Notes: generated from the sequence alone by a model not told the origin. Shown: positions 8,702 to 16,686, counted from the first letter of the stretch. The stretch: 64,000 bases of DNA from Roseateles sp. SL47 (GCF_026625885.1 NZ_CP113068.1:558001-622000), one strand, 5' to 3'. Numbers and translations are program-made.

Positions 8702-9739
8702 TCAATGTTCTTCATGATGCGGATCACGCCAGCTGCGCCACAACAGCACCGGCAGGATGGTGGTGAAGACAATGACCTCCTTGAAAGCGCTGGCCCAGAA
8801 GGAACTGAAGGATTCGATCAGCCCCACGGCCAGCGCCCCGATCGCCGCACCGGGATAACTGGCGAGCCCGGCAAACACTGCGGCGACGAAGCCCTTCAGG
8901 CCGATGAGGAAGCCGCTGTCGTAGAAGATGGTGGTGGTGGGGCTGATCAGCAGCCCCGAGAGTGCGCCGATGAAGGCGGCCAGGGTGAAGGACAGGCGGC
9001 CGGCCGAGGCGCTGGAGATGCCCATCAGCCGCGCGCCAAGACGATTCACCGCTGTGGCCCGCAAGGCCTTGCCCTGCAGACTCTTCTCGAAGAACAGCCA
9101 GAGCGCCAGGATCAGCGCGCCCGAGGCACCAATGATGATCATGGCCTGGCCGGAGAGGATCAGCGGGCCGGCCGACAGCGTGGTCTCCCAGAAGCTCGGG
9201 TTGCGCGAGCCTTCAGCGCCAAAGAACACCAGACCCAGCCCGGTCAGCGCGAAATGCACCCCCACTGAGACAATCAACAGCACAAGCACCGACGCATCCG
9301 CCAATGACTGATAGGCCAGTCGATACAGCAGGCCGCCCATCGGCGTGACGATGGCCAGGGTGAGCAGCACCTGCGCCAGCAGCGGCAACTGCATCGGCGC
9401 CAGCCACAACGCGGCCAGGCCAATGAGCAGCGGTGGCAGCGCACGCAACAGCGGTGCGCGCAGGCGACCTCCCACCGGAGCACCACTACGCACCACCGCC
9501 ACCAGGTCCAGCACCGTGGCCAGCGCAGTCAGCGCGAGCAGGAAATGGATGGTCAGCGGCGTGCGCCCCAACTGAAGGCCGGCCAGCGTGAGCGCACCGA
9601 AGGCGACGAATTCACCCTGGGGAATGAAGATGACGCGGGTGACCGCGAAGACCAGGACCAGCGCCAGTGCCAGCAGCGCATAGATGGCGCCGTTGGTGAG
9701 CCCGTCCAACATGAGGATGCCCGCAATCGTCCCGTCCAC
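8702..9739 (-). CDS. livH: LivH-type permease of a branched-chain amino acid/amide ABC importer
   Basis: The 345-residue inner-membrane permease starts [23 protein letters not shown] after a few residues, the classic LivH N-terminus, and ends with [31 protein letters not shown] helices. I chose a GTG start at 9739 with GGAG six bases upstream; an ATG ten codons in is the alternative. It is the promoter-proximal gene of the operon. No gene for a periplasmic binding protein (LivJ/K) is found upstream or downstream, so ligand identity cannot be read from this locus. Confidence 0.9.
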   Translation of the reverse strand: MDGTIAGILMLDGLTNGAIYALLALALVLVFAVTRVIFIPQGEFVAFGALTLAGLQLGRTPLTIHFLLALTALATVLDLVAVVRSGAPVGGRLRAPLLRALPPLLIGLAALWLAPMQLPLLAQVLLTLAIVTPMGGLLYRLAYQSLADASVLVLLIVSVGVHFALTGLGLVFFGAEGSRNPSFWETTLSAGPLILSGQAMIIIGASGALILALWLFFEKSLQGKALRATAVNRLGARLMGISSASAGRLSFTLAAFIGALSGLLISPTTTIFYDSGFLIGLKGFVAAVFAGLASYPGAAIGALAVGLIESFSSFWASAFKEVIVFTTILPVLLWRSWRDPHHEEH

Positions 9740-9766
9740 CTTGTCTCCTGTGGGGGTTGAGTGACT

Positions 9767-9794
9767 GTTATGTTTTGGCCGACTCTAACGACAA
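9767..9794 (-). promoter_or_regulatory. Candidate promoter of the livH-livMG-livF operon
   Basis: On the minus strand TTGTCG (9789-9794) and CATAAC (9767-9772) are separated by 16 bp, 28 bp upstream of the livH start. The match to the sigma-70 consensus is moderate. Confidence 0.4.
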
Positions 9795-9848
9795 TCGTTC
9801 GGCCCTCCCGTCAGTGGATGCCGCATTGACAATCGCTGCCCGGGTCGG

Positions 9849-9860
9849 CCGACCGGTCGG
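9849..9860. promoter_or_regulatory. Palindromic operator candidate (TetR-like)
   Basis: CCGACCGGTCGG is a perfect 12-bp palindrome in the 149-bp divergent region between livH and the enoyl-CoA hydratase family gene, 28 bp before the latter's start. Palindromes of this form are typical of TetR-family operators controlling fatty-acid or branched-chain amino acid catabolism. The regulator is not in the window. Confidence 0.4.
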
Positions 9861-9888
9861 TTGATCCATCGCCGCTAGACTGCATCAC

Positions 9889-10650
9889 ATGGCTCAAGAC
9901 ACCCCCCCCTCGCTGGAGATCCACGGCCCCGTCGCGTGCATCACCCTTCAGCGGCCGAAGGTCGCCAACCGCCTCGAACTGGACGACCTGCAAGCCTTGC
10001 AGGCCCATCTGGCGGTGGTGAATGCGGATGCGTCGGTGCGGGTGCTGCTGCTGCAGGCGCAGGGGCGGCACTTCTGCAGCGGCTTTCACATCGATGCCAT
10101 GCCCGGTGTGGATGCTGGCGCGCTGTTTGAGGCGTTGACCGATGCCTGGGAGAACGCCCGCCCGGTGACCGTGGCGGCGATCCAGGGCGGGGTGTATGGG
10201 GGCGCGACGGATCTGGCGCTGGCCTGCGACTTCCGGCTGGGGGTCGCCGCGTGCGAGATGTTTGTCCCGGCGGCCCGGCTGGGGCTGCACTTCTATCGGG
10301 GCGGCATGGAGCGGTATGTGCAACGGCTGGGCCTTGCCACCGCCAAGCGCCTGCTGCTGGCCTGCGAGACCTTTGATGCTCAGGCCATGCGCGACATCGG
10401 CTTTCTTGACCAGTTGCTGGAGGATGGCAATGCGCTGCAGCGCGCGGCGGACGCGTTATGCCATCAAGTGGCCGCCCTCGCCCCGCTGGCCGTGGCGGGC
10501 ATGAAGCGGCATCTCAATGCCATTGCGCACGGGCAGTTGGATCGTGAAGCGCTGCAGGCCGACATCGAGCGATGTCAGGCGTCCGAGGATCTGGCCGAAG
10601 GGGTCGCGGCCTGGCAGGCGAAACGCACGCCGGTGTTTGTGGGGCGCTGA
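9889..10650 (+). CDS. Enoyl-CoA hydratase/isomerase (crotonase) family protein
   Basis: The 253-residue protein is a single crotonase fold. The oxyanion-hole elements are visible as RHFCSGFHID at about residue 60 and IQGGVYGGATDLALACDFR at about 105-120. The usual catalytic glutamate region (FxPE...G) reads FVPAARLGLHFYRGG, so the standard hydratase glutamates are not obvious; the protein could be an isomerase, decarboxylase or hydrolase of the family. It lies alone, divergent from the liv operon. A TAGACT box ends eight bases before the ATG, which would give a leaderless or near-leaderless mRNA. Confidence 0.82.
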   Translation: MAQDTPPSLEIHGPVACITLQRPKVANRLELDDLQALQAHLAVVNADASVRVLLLQAQGRHFCSGFHIDAMPGVDAGALFEALTDAWENARPVTVAAIQGGVYGGATDLALACDFRLGVAACEMFVPAARLGLHFYRGGMERYVQRLGLATAKRLLLACETFDAQAMRDIGFLDQLLEDGNALQRAADALCHQVAALAPLAVAGMKRHLNAIAHGQLDREALQADIERCQASEDLAEGVAAWQAKRTPVFVGR

Positions 10651-10686
10651 CGTCGGCTGGACCTCGCCCCGCGCAGGCCCAGGCGC

Positions 10687-11208
10687 TCAGACCGTTTCGA
10701 GCTCGTGCTTGAGGTTGTGCAGGCGCAGGCAGGCTTTGGCGGTCGCGCGCCGCAGATCCAGCTCTTCACGCAGCGTCCAGGCACGCGGAACCTCCCGCTG
10801 TCCCAGCGCCAGCACACCAACCGTGCGCCCATTGATCTGCCCGCCCATGTCCAGCATGGCGCGCCAGGTTGGGGGCGTCAGGCCCTGCAGACGCTCGTCC
10901 AGCAGCGCGTCCTCACAACGAATGACACCGTCGCGCAGCAAGGTGTCGAAATAGCCGGGGAAGGCCTGCTGATCACAGACCGGCTTTTGATGGCTGGGGC
11001 CATCCGCTTCAAAGCTGCCCAAGCTGCGCAGCCGATAGCGGCCCGGCACGCCATCCAGCAGCCACAGGCTGGCATGTGAGCAGGTGAAGTGATGGCACAA
11101 GGCTTCACTGATCTGACTGGCGTAGGTGGCGAGACCGGCTCGGCCTTCCCAATCCAAGGTCTGCGCTGCTGTCCGCATGGCGGAGAACAACGCCTCTATC
11201 TTGTCCAT
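10687..11208 (-). CDS. GAF-domain protein
   Basis: The 173-residue protein is almost entirely one GAF domain (about residues 15-165): it has HHFTCSHASLWLLDG, a variable middle and GRTVGVLALGQ followed by a final helix, as in stand-alone GAF sensors. GAF domains bind small ligands or mediate dimerisation. No output domain (GGDEF, kinase, HTH) is attached. It is convergent with the enoyl-CoA hydratase family gene with a 36-bp gap. The ligand cannot be inferred. Confidence 0.75.
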   Translation of the reverse strand: MDKIEALFSAMRTAAQTLDWEGRAGLATYASQISEALCHHFTCSHASLWLLDGVPGRYRLRSLGSFEADGPSHQKPVCDQQAFPGYFDTLLRDGVIRCEDALLDERLQGLTPPTWRAMLDMGGQINGRTVGVLALGQREVPRAWTLREELDLRRATAKACLRLHNLKHELETV

Positions 11209-11803
11209 TCAATGCGCTCGCTTCCCTATGTGACGCGGAGACTTCCGCCAACCGCCTCCGCCATGGACTTTCGCCAAGGTGCGGACGGCAGTTCTTGCGC
11301 TGATCGTTGCGGAGTCCTTGCGTGGACATGGAAAGCGCTCACAGAGAGCGAAATGCATGCCAAAGCTGCGCCTTGACTGGTGGGCGCCCCGAACGACTTC
11401 TTTTTGACTGCTGGTGACTGCTGCAGAGCTGACCGGTGTAAACCGGCGCAGCCGGGATTCTAGGTAGTTTCCCTAGATCACGCAGGAGCGTTACAACAAT
11501 GTTCGCCAAGCCACATTTATGGGCGCCTCAGTGGCCGGGATGCGCCCAAATGCACCGCGCTGGTGTGCACAGCGACCTTAAATGGAGGGCATTAGCGATG
11601 GCCCGATACGGGCAGGGTCCCGGATGTAGGAAAATACAGCTTTTGCCGCTTGCCTTCAGGGAGGCTTGGACGTAACCGTGGGCTGTTCCCGCAAAGAACA
11701 TTTCAACATCGGTACGGTATCAAAGATGCCAGCGGGGTCAAGACACCCGCAGGTTCATCGGTGGCGGCAACAGGCAATTCACCCATTCAACATCAGGAAC
11801 AGC
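11209..11803. other. Long intergenic region before the first four-Cys protein
   Basis: This stretch of about 595 bp between two divergent genes contains no ORF I believe in. A frame open from 11666 runs into the downstream gene but its first 46 codons look non-coding. The region holds a clear dyad at 11459-11477 and many short repeats of purine-rich sequence. It could contain a small RNA or a long 5' leader; the sequence alone does not settle this. Confidence 0.5.
11459..11477. promoter_or_regulatory. Dyad-symmetric operator candidate
   Basis: TCTAGG and CCTAGA form perfect 6-bp arms around a 7-base centre (TAGTTTC). The spacing and symmetry fit a dimeric transcription factor site. It lies in the shared upstream region of the GAF gene and the four-Cys gene. 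Confidence 0.35.
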
Positions 11804-12043
11804 GTGGCCAAGGAAACGACCAAGACGACCATCGAAGCTGATGGTTTGCGCTATCGCTCTAAAGCTCCCGGTTCGCCGTTCGCGGCAACCTCCTCGTTTG
11901 GCGCGGCAACCATGTCGTGCTTCCTCTGCGGCAAGCATCGTCCTCGCGCGCTGCTGAAGTCGCGCAAGCTGCTGGGCAAGTCCCAGCCGGTGTGCGCTCC
12001 TTCCTGCAAGGAGCTGGAAGAGCAACTTTCAACCAAGAAGTAA
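11804..12043 (+). CDS. Small four-cysteine protein, probable zinc-binding (paralogue of 12852-13055)
   Basis: The 79-residue product is of a family I cannot name. It has DGLRYRSK and GSPF in its first half, then SCFLCGKHRP, LKSRKLLGK and VCAPSC. The CxxCG and CxPxC pairs about 26 residues apart look like a zinc ribbon or knuckle, and the basic residues between them suggest nucleic-acid contact. I chose a GTG start at 11804 (VAKETTK) because AGGA lies a few bases upstream and conservation with the paralogue begins soon after. It is convergent with tdk. The function is unknown; zinc binding is inferred from the cysteine spacing. Confidence 0.7.
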   Translation: MAKETTKTTIEADGLRYRSKAPGSPFAATSSFGAATMSCFLCGKHRPRALLKSRKLLGKSQPVCAPSCKELEEQLSTKK

Positions 12044-12074
12044 GTCCCGGCTGACTCGTCAGCCTGGAAGGGAT

Positions 12075-12095
12075 GCTGCGGGCCTGGCCCGCAGC
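12075..12095. terminator. Hairpin between convergent genes, candidate bidirectional terminator
   Basis: GCTGCGGG (12075-12082) and CCCGCAGC (12088-12095) form a perfect 8-bp stem with a 5-base loop in the 63-bp gap between the stop codons of the four-Cys gene and tdk. It has no T-tract on either strand, so termination strength is doubtful. Confidence 0.45.
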
Positions 12096-12106
12096 GCCTG
12101 GTCTGC

Positions 12107-12667
12107 TCAGGCCGCGCGGAAGCAGCGGCCACAGACCGAGCGGTAACGGGAGTTGCCGCCGATCTCCACCTGCGCCCCTTCGGTCTGTTTACGGCCGGAT
12201 GCATCGACGCGCATGTTCATGGTGGCCTTGCGACCGCAGTCGCAAATCGTCTTCATCTCATCCATTTCATCCGCCAGCCCCAGCAGCGCTGCCGAGCCGG
12301 TGAAGAGTTCCCCCTGGAAATCGGTCCTCAGGCCGTAGCAGATCACCGGGATGTGCTTCAGGTGAGCAATTTCGTGCAGGGCCCACACCTGGTCCTTGGT
12401 GAGAAACTGGGCTTCATCGATCAGCACGCAGGCAATCTTGGGCGTGCTGGCCAGCAACTGGCGGAAATCCGTTTCCCGGCCAAAGACCTCGGTAGGCCGC
12501 TGCGGCCCGAGGCGGGAGGTCACTTTGCCCTGCCCATACCGGTCGTCCACGGCAGCGGTAAAGATGCGCACCGTGTGGCCGCGCTCCTCATAGTTGTGTG
12601 CCACCTGCAGGAGCGCGGTGGACTTGCCCGCATTCATTGCGGCGTACCGAAAAAACAATTTGGCCAT
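12107..12667 (-). CDS. tdk: Thymidine kinase, type II
   Basis: The 186-residue enzyme phosphorylates thymidine to dTMP with ATP (pyrimidine salvage, cytoplasm). The P-loop is AAMNAGKST at residues 9-17, the Walker B region LIDEAQFL, the substrate lasso region CYGLRTDFQGELF, and the structural zinc ligands are the cysteines of CDCGRKA and CGRCF. Length and motifs match the E. coli-like TK1 family. I start at the ATG at 12667 (MAKLFFRYAAMNAGKS); the frame is open further upstream but the extension is not kinase-like. It is flanked by the two four-Cys genes, both pointing the other way. Confidence 0.95.
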   Translation of the reverse strand: MAKLFFRYAAMNAGKSTALLQVAHNYEERGHTVRIFTAAVDDRYGQGKVTSRLGPQRPTEVFGRETDFRQLLASTPKIACVLIDEAQFLTKDQVWALHEIAHLKHIPVICYGLRTDFQGELFTGSAALLGLADEMDEMKTICDCGRKATMNMRVDASGRKQTEGAQVEIGGNSRYRSVCGRCFRAA

Positions 12668-12851
12668 TGAGTGCGATTGTCGGCCCATTTCCGACCGTTC
12701 GTCGGCTGGCCGCTGTTGTGGCCCCACACCCCCGGGCAAGCGATGTAGCGGCGCGTCATAAGCGCCACCTACTATGGTCTGGCGAGGGAATCCAGGAGCC
12801 TGCATGCACAACGTGCAGGCGCCGTCTGAAAGCGTCAAGCAAAGCGAGACC

Positions 12852-13055
12852 ATGAGCAAAGACACCTGCACCGCCGTTCGGGAAGACGGCCTGCGCTATG
12901 CCTCCAAGTTGGGGGGATCGCCTTTCCAGGGAAGCGGACAGACACGCTCCTGCTTCAAATGTGGCCGGCACCGTCCGTCCAGCAGCCTGCAATCGAAACG
13001 CATCCTGGGCCGGACCGAATTGATCTGCAAACCGGCCTGCGAACCCAAAACCTGA
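12852..13055 (+). CDS. Small four-cysteine protein, probable zinc-binding (paralogue of 11804-12043)
   Basis: The 67-residue product shares with its neighbour the blocks DGLRY-x-SK, GSPF, SCF-x-CG-basic-HRP, a basic helix-like segment (SKRILGR) and a final ICKPAC. The central linker is shorter by four residues. A further cysteine lies near the N-terminus (MSKDTC). The start is the ATG at 12852; the frame is open upstream from 12774 but conservation begins only after this ATG. The gene is divergent from tdk with 184 bp between their starts. It appears to have arisen by duplication around tdk. Function unknown. Confidence 0.65.
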   Translation: MSKDTCTAVREDGLRYASKLGGSPFQGSGQTRSCFKCGRHRPSSSLQSKRILGRTELICKPACEPKT

Positions 13056-13192
13056 ATCGGCGCGCTGTGCAGCGCCTGCTTTGACCGGACCCTGCGGTTT
13101 TAGCGTCATTTCAAGGGTGTTTGAAGCCGGTCCACGGGTCCCGTCGTCCGGTCAAAGTCCATCCGTGTCATGGCCTGAGATGCATTTGTGAT

Positions 13193-13222
13193 TTGCCACG
13201 CCTGTGCGGCTATGGGCACAAT
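13193..13222 (+). promoter_or_regulatory. Candidate promoter of the ProQ-domain gene
   Basis: TTGCCA (13193-13198) and CACAAT (13217-13222) are separated by 18 bp, about 43 bp before the chosen start. The match is moderate. Confidence 0.4.
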
Positions 13223-13264
13223 CCCGCTTTTACCCGGATGGCCGGCCTGCGCGCCGCACGATTC

Positions 13265-14329
13265 ATGTCTTCCAGCACCCAGCCGACCTCGGCGCAACCC
13301 GGCGATGCCGCTTCCTCGACTCCGGAAACGGCGACCGAGCGCCTGACGCCTTTGGCTCCTTCGGCGGATGCGTCCATGGCCACGCCCATGGACACAGCAG
13401 CGCCCGCAGCGTCGTCCGACCCCGTCGCCCTTTCAGAAAACGCTACCGAGGCCTCGTCGCAGCGCGATGCCGCACAGGCGCAAGGCGATCACGCCGAAAG
13501 CGCAGAGAGCCCAGAGATCCCAGAGATCCCCGAGAGCGACGATGAAGCCGGGCAGGTTTCGCCCCCCGAGTCCGGTGGCAAATCCGGCGGCAAATCCGGC
13601 AGCAAAGCCAGCGGTGAGGGTGGGCGTGTGGATGTGCCCGCCGTGGCCGCCGCACTGAAGGAACTGTTCCCGGCGCTGTTCAGCGGCCAGGCGAAGCCGG
13701 TCAAGCTGCGCATCCAGGCCGACATTCAACAGCGCGCGCCCGGCAAGTTCAGCAAGCAGCAGTTGTCGGCGTTCCTGCGCCGCTACACCGGTGGCACCGG
13801 TTATCTGATCGGGCTCACCAAGGCCAAGCAGCGCTTTGACCTGGATGGCCAACCGGCAGGAGAGATCACGGACGAGCATCGTCAGGCCGCTCAGGAAGAA
13901 CTGACCCGCCGTCGCGGCATCACCGAAACGCGCCGTGCGGACGAAGAACGTGGCCGTCAGGAACGTGCCCAGTTGCTGCGCGACTTTTCCCGCACCACAC
14001 TGACTCCGGCAAACTTCTGCGCACTCAAGGGACTGACGCAGGAACAACTGGACGCTCAACTGGCCCTGGCCCGCGAAGAAGCGACCCAGCAGCCGGTACG
14101 GGACGAACGTCCTCCGCGCGGCGATGACCGTCGGCCCCAGGGCCACGGCCGGCCCGACGGTGGCCGGGGCGGTGAGCGTCGCGGCGATCGGCCCCATGGT
14201 GGCGGTGGCGGTGCCGGGCGCGGGGGTGAACGCCGTGCCGACGGTGCCCCCAGGCCTGCGCGTGCGGACGGGCAGGCTCGCCCTGAAGGCGGTCGGCGGC
14301 CTCCGCGACGCAACAACAATGGGGCTTGA
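13265..14329 (+). CDS. ProQ/FinO-domain RNA-binding protein with disordered tails
   Basis: The 354-residue product has an acidic Ser/Ala-rich N-terminal region (about 1-120), a ProQ/FinO domain (about 125-215: VAAALKELFPALFSGQAKPVKLRI, then FLRRYTGGTGYLIGL and RFDLDG) and a long Arg/Gly/Pro-rich C-terminal tail. ProQ proteins are global RNA chaperones that bind structured sRNAs and mRNA 3' ends; the RG-rich tail probably adds non-specific RNA affinity. Start choice is uncertain: 13265 (MSSSTQ) fits best, but the frame is open from 13121 and an ATG at 13238 is possible. It is longer than E. coli ProQ (232) because of both tails. Confidence 0.83.
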   Translation: MSSSTQPTSAQPGDAASSTPETATERLTPLAPSADASMATPMDTAAPAASSDPVALSENATEASSQRDAAQAQGDHAESAESPEIPEIPESDDEAGQVSPPESGGKSGGKSGSKASGEGGRVDVPAVAAALKELFPALFSGQAKPVKLRIQADIQQRAPGKFSKQQLSAFLRRYTGGTGYLIGLTKAKQRFDLDGQPAGEITDEHRQAAQEELTRRRGITETRRADEERGRQERAQLLRDFSRTTLTPANFCALKGLTQEQLDAQLALAREEATQQPVRDERPPRGDDRRPQGHGRPDGGRGGERRGDRPHGGGGGAGRGGERRADGAPRPARADGQARPEGGRRPPRRNNNGA

Positions 14330-14398
14330 ACGGGTTTTCAACGGCTGATCGAGGGGGATCTTCAAGATCTCCATCCGCCACACCCTCTGACGATCCCC

Positions 14399-15079
14399 AT
14401 GGCTGCGACCGGCGCAGAAACCCACACCGTCAGCGGCGCATGCGAAAGCATGGCGCCGCTTTCTACTTCACGACAGCGGTGCGGTGTCTGCGCGCGCCCG
14501 CTGGCAGGATGCTGGTGTGCCTGCGTGAGGCGGGTCAGCAATCGGGTGCAGGTGCTGATCCTTCAGCATCCTGATGAGGTCCATCAGGCGAAAAACACGG
14601 CGGCGTTGCTGCATCGCTGCCTGGACCGCGCCCATCTGCAGGTGGGTGAGACCTTCGACGTGCCGAGCAGTATGGGCGCAATGGTGCTGCTCTATCCGGA
14701 CACGTCGGGTGATGCGCATCTGCCGACGGCGCGACTGTGGACATCATCGAACAACGCCGCTGGCGTGTTGACGCTGGTGGTGCTGGATGCCACCTGGCGC
14801 AAGAGTCGGCGGATGCTCTACAACAACCCTTGGCTGGCCACCCTGCCCCGCTTCAGCCTGGAGGCCCCACCGCAGTCGCGCTACGCCATCCGCCGCGCGA
14901 ATGGCAAGGACCAGCGCAGTACGCTGGAAGCCACCGCTTTGGCGCTCACCCTGCTCGAAGGCGACAGCCATCGATATCAGCCGCTGTGGCAAGCCATGGA
15001 GGCGTTTGTAGAACTGCAGCAGCGCCTTGCGCGCGAGGGCTGCGCCCGACGTGGCGCTCGGGAATCCACAAGCGGGTAA
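14399..15079 (+). CDS. DTW-domain tRNA-uridine aminocarboxypropyltransferase (TapT/YfiP-like)
   Basis: The 226-residue protein shows the N-terminal cysteine cluster RCGVCARPLAGCWCAC and the catalytic region VVLDATWRKSRRML, a variant of the DTW motif, followed by LPRFSLE and SRYAIR. Known members transfer the 3-amino-3-carboxypropyl group of S-adenosylmethionine to U47 of tRNA (acp3U). The cysteines probably bind zinc. The start at 14399 is not supported by a strong ribosome site; an in-frame ATG at 14450 just before the cysteine motif is an alternative. It lies 69 bp after the ProQ-domain gene on the same strand. Confidence 0.85.
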   Translation: MAATGAETHTVSGACESMAPLSTSRQRCGVCARPLAGCWCACVRRVSNRVQVLILQHPDEVHQAKNTAALLHRCLDRAHLQVGETFDVPSSMGAMVLLYPDTSGDAHLPTARLWTSSNNAAGVLTLVVLDATWRKSRRMLYNNPWLATLPRFSLEAPPQSRYAIRRANGKDQRSTLEATALALTLLEGDSHRYQPLWQAMEAFVELQQRLAREGCARRGARESTSG

Positions 15080-15171
15080 GCTGACGGCTGACCTTGAACC
15101 ATTGGGGTTGCGTCTCCCTGACGCAATCGGCCCCTTGGTGCCTTGAATGGTTGAATTCCCCGGAGATATCG

Positions 15172-16239
15172 ATGAGCACCACCCCTGCCGCACAAGAACC
15201 TCGACTGACCTCGCTCTCGCATGGGGGCGGCTGCGGCTGCAAGATCGCACCGGGCGTGCTGTCGGAGATTCTTCGCGGCACCTCCGGCCTGCCGCTGCCG
15301 CCCGAATTGCTGGTCGGTATCGAGACCTCGGACGATGCTGCGGTCTACAGGCTCAATGACGAGCTGGCACTGGTCGCCACCACCGACTTCTTCATGCCGA
15401 TCGTGGACGACCCGCATGATTTCGGCCGCATTGCGGCCACCAATGCCATCAGCGACGTGTACGCCATGGGCGGGCGGCCGATCATGGCGCTGGCCCTGGT
15501 CGGCATGCCGATTTCCGTCTTGAGCACAACCACCATCGGCCGCATCCTGGAAGGTGGCGCGTCGATCTGCCGGCAGGCGGGGATTCCCATTGCGGGCGGC
15601 CACACCATCGACTCCGTGGAACCGATCTATGGGCTGGTTGCATTGGGGCTGGTGCATCCCGACCGTGTGCGCCGCAATGCCGATGCGAAGCCGGGTGATG
15701 TGCTGGTGCTGGGCAAGGCACTGGGCGTTGGGGTGATGTCGGCGGCGTTGAAGAAGGGGCAACTGAATGAGCAGCTCTATCAACGCATGATGGCCACCAC
15801 CACGCAGCTCAACACCCCGGGGCCGGATCTGGCGGCGATCCACGGTGTGCATGCCATCACCGACGTGACCGGCTTTGGCTTGGCCGGCCATGCGCTGGAG
15901 ATGGCACGCGGCTCACGCTGCCAGGTGCAGATCGACTGGTCGGCCGTACCTCTGCTGGAGGGAGTGCCAGCGCTTGCGCGCGAGGGGTTTGTGACCGGCG
16001 CATCGGGACGCAATTGGGCGGCCTATGGGCAGGACGTGGAGCTCTCCACTGCACTGCCTCCCGAAGCGCAGGCACTGCTGAGCGATCCGCAGACCAGCGG
16101 CGGGCTGCTGGTGTCCTGCACGCCCGAGGCGTTGGATGCCGTGATGCAGACCTTTGCCAACCATGGCTTCGACGCCGCCGCCGTTGTGGGCCGGGTCCGT
16201 GAGCCGGCCCTGCAAGGGCGGCCGTTGCACGTGGCTTGA
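15172..16239 (+). CDS. selD: Selenide, water dikinase (selenophosphate synthase)
   Basis: The 355-residue enzyme makes selenophosphate from selenide and ATP, the selenium donor for selenocysteine and 2-selenouridine in tRNA. The glycine-rich N-terminal catalytic loop GGGCGCKI supplies C21 and K24 (equivalent to E. coli C17 and K20); the first residue is cysteine, not selenocysteine. TSDDAAVY, ATTDFF, GGHTID and ITDVTGFGLAGHA are conserved AIR-synthase-fold blocks. The ATG has GGAG eight bases upstream. No selenouridine synthase (selU/mnmH) or selAB lies nearby. Confidence 0.95.
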   Translation: MSTTPAAQEPRLTSLSHGGGCGCKIAPGVLSEILRGTSGLPLPPELLVGIETSDDAAVYRLNDELALVATTDFFMPIVDDPHDFGRIAATNAISDVYAMGGRPIMALALVGMPISVLSTTTIGRILEGGASICRQAGIPIAGGHTIDSVEPIYGLVALGLVHPDRVRRNADAKPGDVLVLGKALGVGVMSAALKKGQLNEQLYQRMMATTTQLNTPGPDLAAIHGVHAITDVTGFGLAGHALEMARGSRCQVQIDWSAVPLLEGVPALAREGFVTGASGRNWAAYGQDVELSTALPPEAQALLSDPQTSGGLLVSCTPEALDAVMQTFANHGFDAAAVVGRVREPALQGRPLHVA

Positions 16240-16243
16240 TGGC

Positions 16244-16301
16244 GCGAAGGCCGTTGCATCTGGCGCGACGGGGCGAAGGCCACAGCATCTGGCTCGACGG
16301 G
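16244..16301. repeat. Two adjacent imperfect 29-bp direct repeats
   Basis: Just after the selD stop, a 29-bp unit starting GCGAAGGCC and ending CGACGGG occurs twice head to tail (16244-16272 and 16273-16301) with four or five mismatches. The beginning of the unit resembles the last codons of selD, so it may have arisen by local duplication. Confidence 0.6.
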
Positions 16302-16506
16302 GCGGTCACGCGGGCCGCGATCGAATGGCCTCCACGCGACCCACTGCCCCGCTACATCGATCTGCAGCATCGCGCGTCGCCGGGCTCAACAATGGATTGA
16401 GCCCAGTGCGCGTGTTGAGCGCACTGTGGGTGTTGGAGGCATTGAGCGCATCGCCCCCGCGTGATGCACTCCAGGCGCATCCATGTGAATCAATGCGCAT
16501 CAAACG

Positions 16507-16542
16507 AAAAAGCCGCTCCGACTTGAATCGGAACGGCTTTTT
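16507..16542 (-). terminator. Rho-independent terminator of the initiator tRNA unit
   Basis: AAAAAGCCG (16507-16515) and CGGCTTTTT (16534-16542) enclose an inner TCCGA/TCGGA stem. On the minus strand it ends in a run of T six bases after the tRNA 3' end. The A/T flanks make it potentially bidirectional, also serving selD. Confidence 0.85.
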
Positions 16543-16547
16543 GACCT

Positions 16548-16624
<77 letters not shown>

Positions 16625-16666
16625 ACTGTTTTGTCGCCATCGATATTGCGCTGCATGGTGCCCTAT

Positions 16667-16686
16667 GGATGCTGTCTATAGCATCC
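16667..16686 (-). other. Hairpin between the two initiator tRNAs
   Basis: GGATGCT (16667-16673) and AGCATCC (16680-16686) form a perfect 7-bp stem in the 127-bp spacer. It may mark an RNase processing site in a common precursor. On the minus strand TATAGA within it resembles a -10 box, so a separate promoter for copy 1 is possible. Confidence 0.35.

Noticed and set aside
6802..8766. Plus-strand open frame of about 650 codons over the liv genes
   Set aside because: His/Gln-rich antisense translation of the LivM-LivG fusion; not a real protein.
11666..11803. N-terminal extension of the first four-Cys protein
   Set aside because: The 46 codons before 11804 lack conservation with the paralogue, and a good ribosome site precedes the GTG at 11804.
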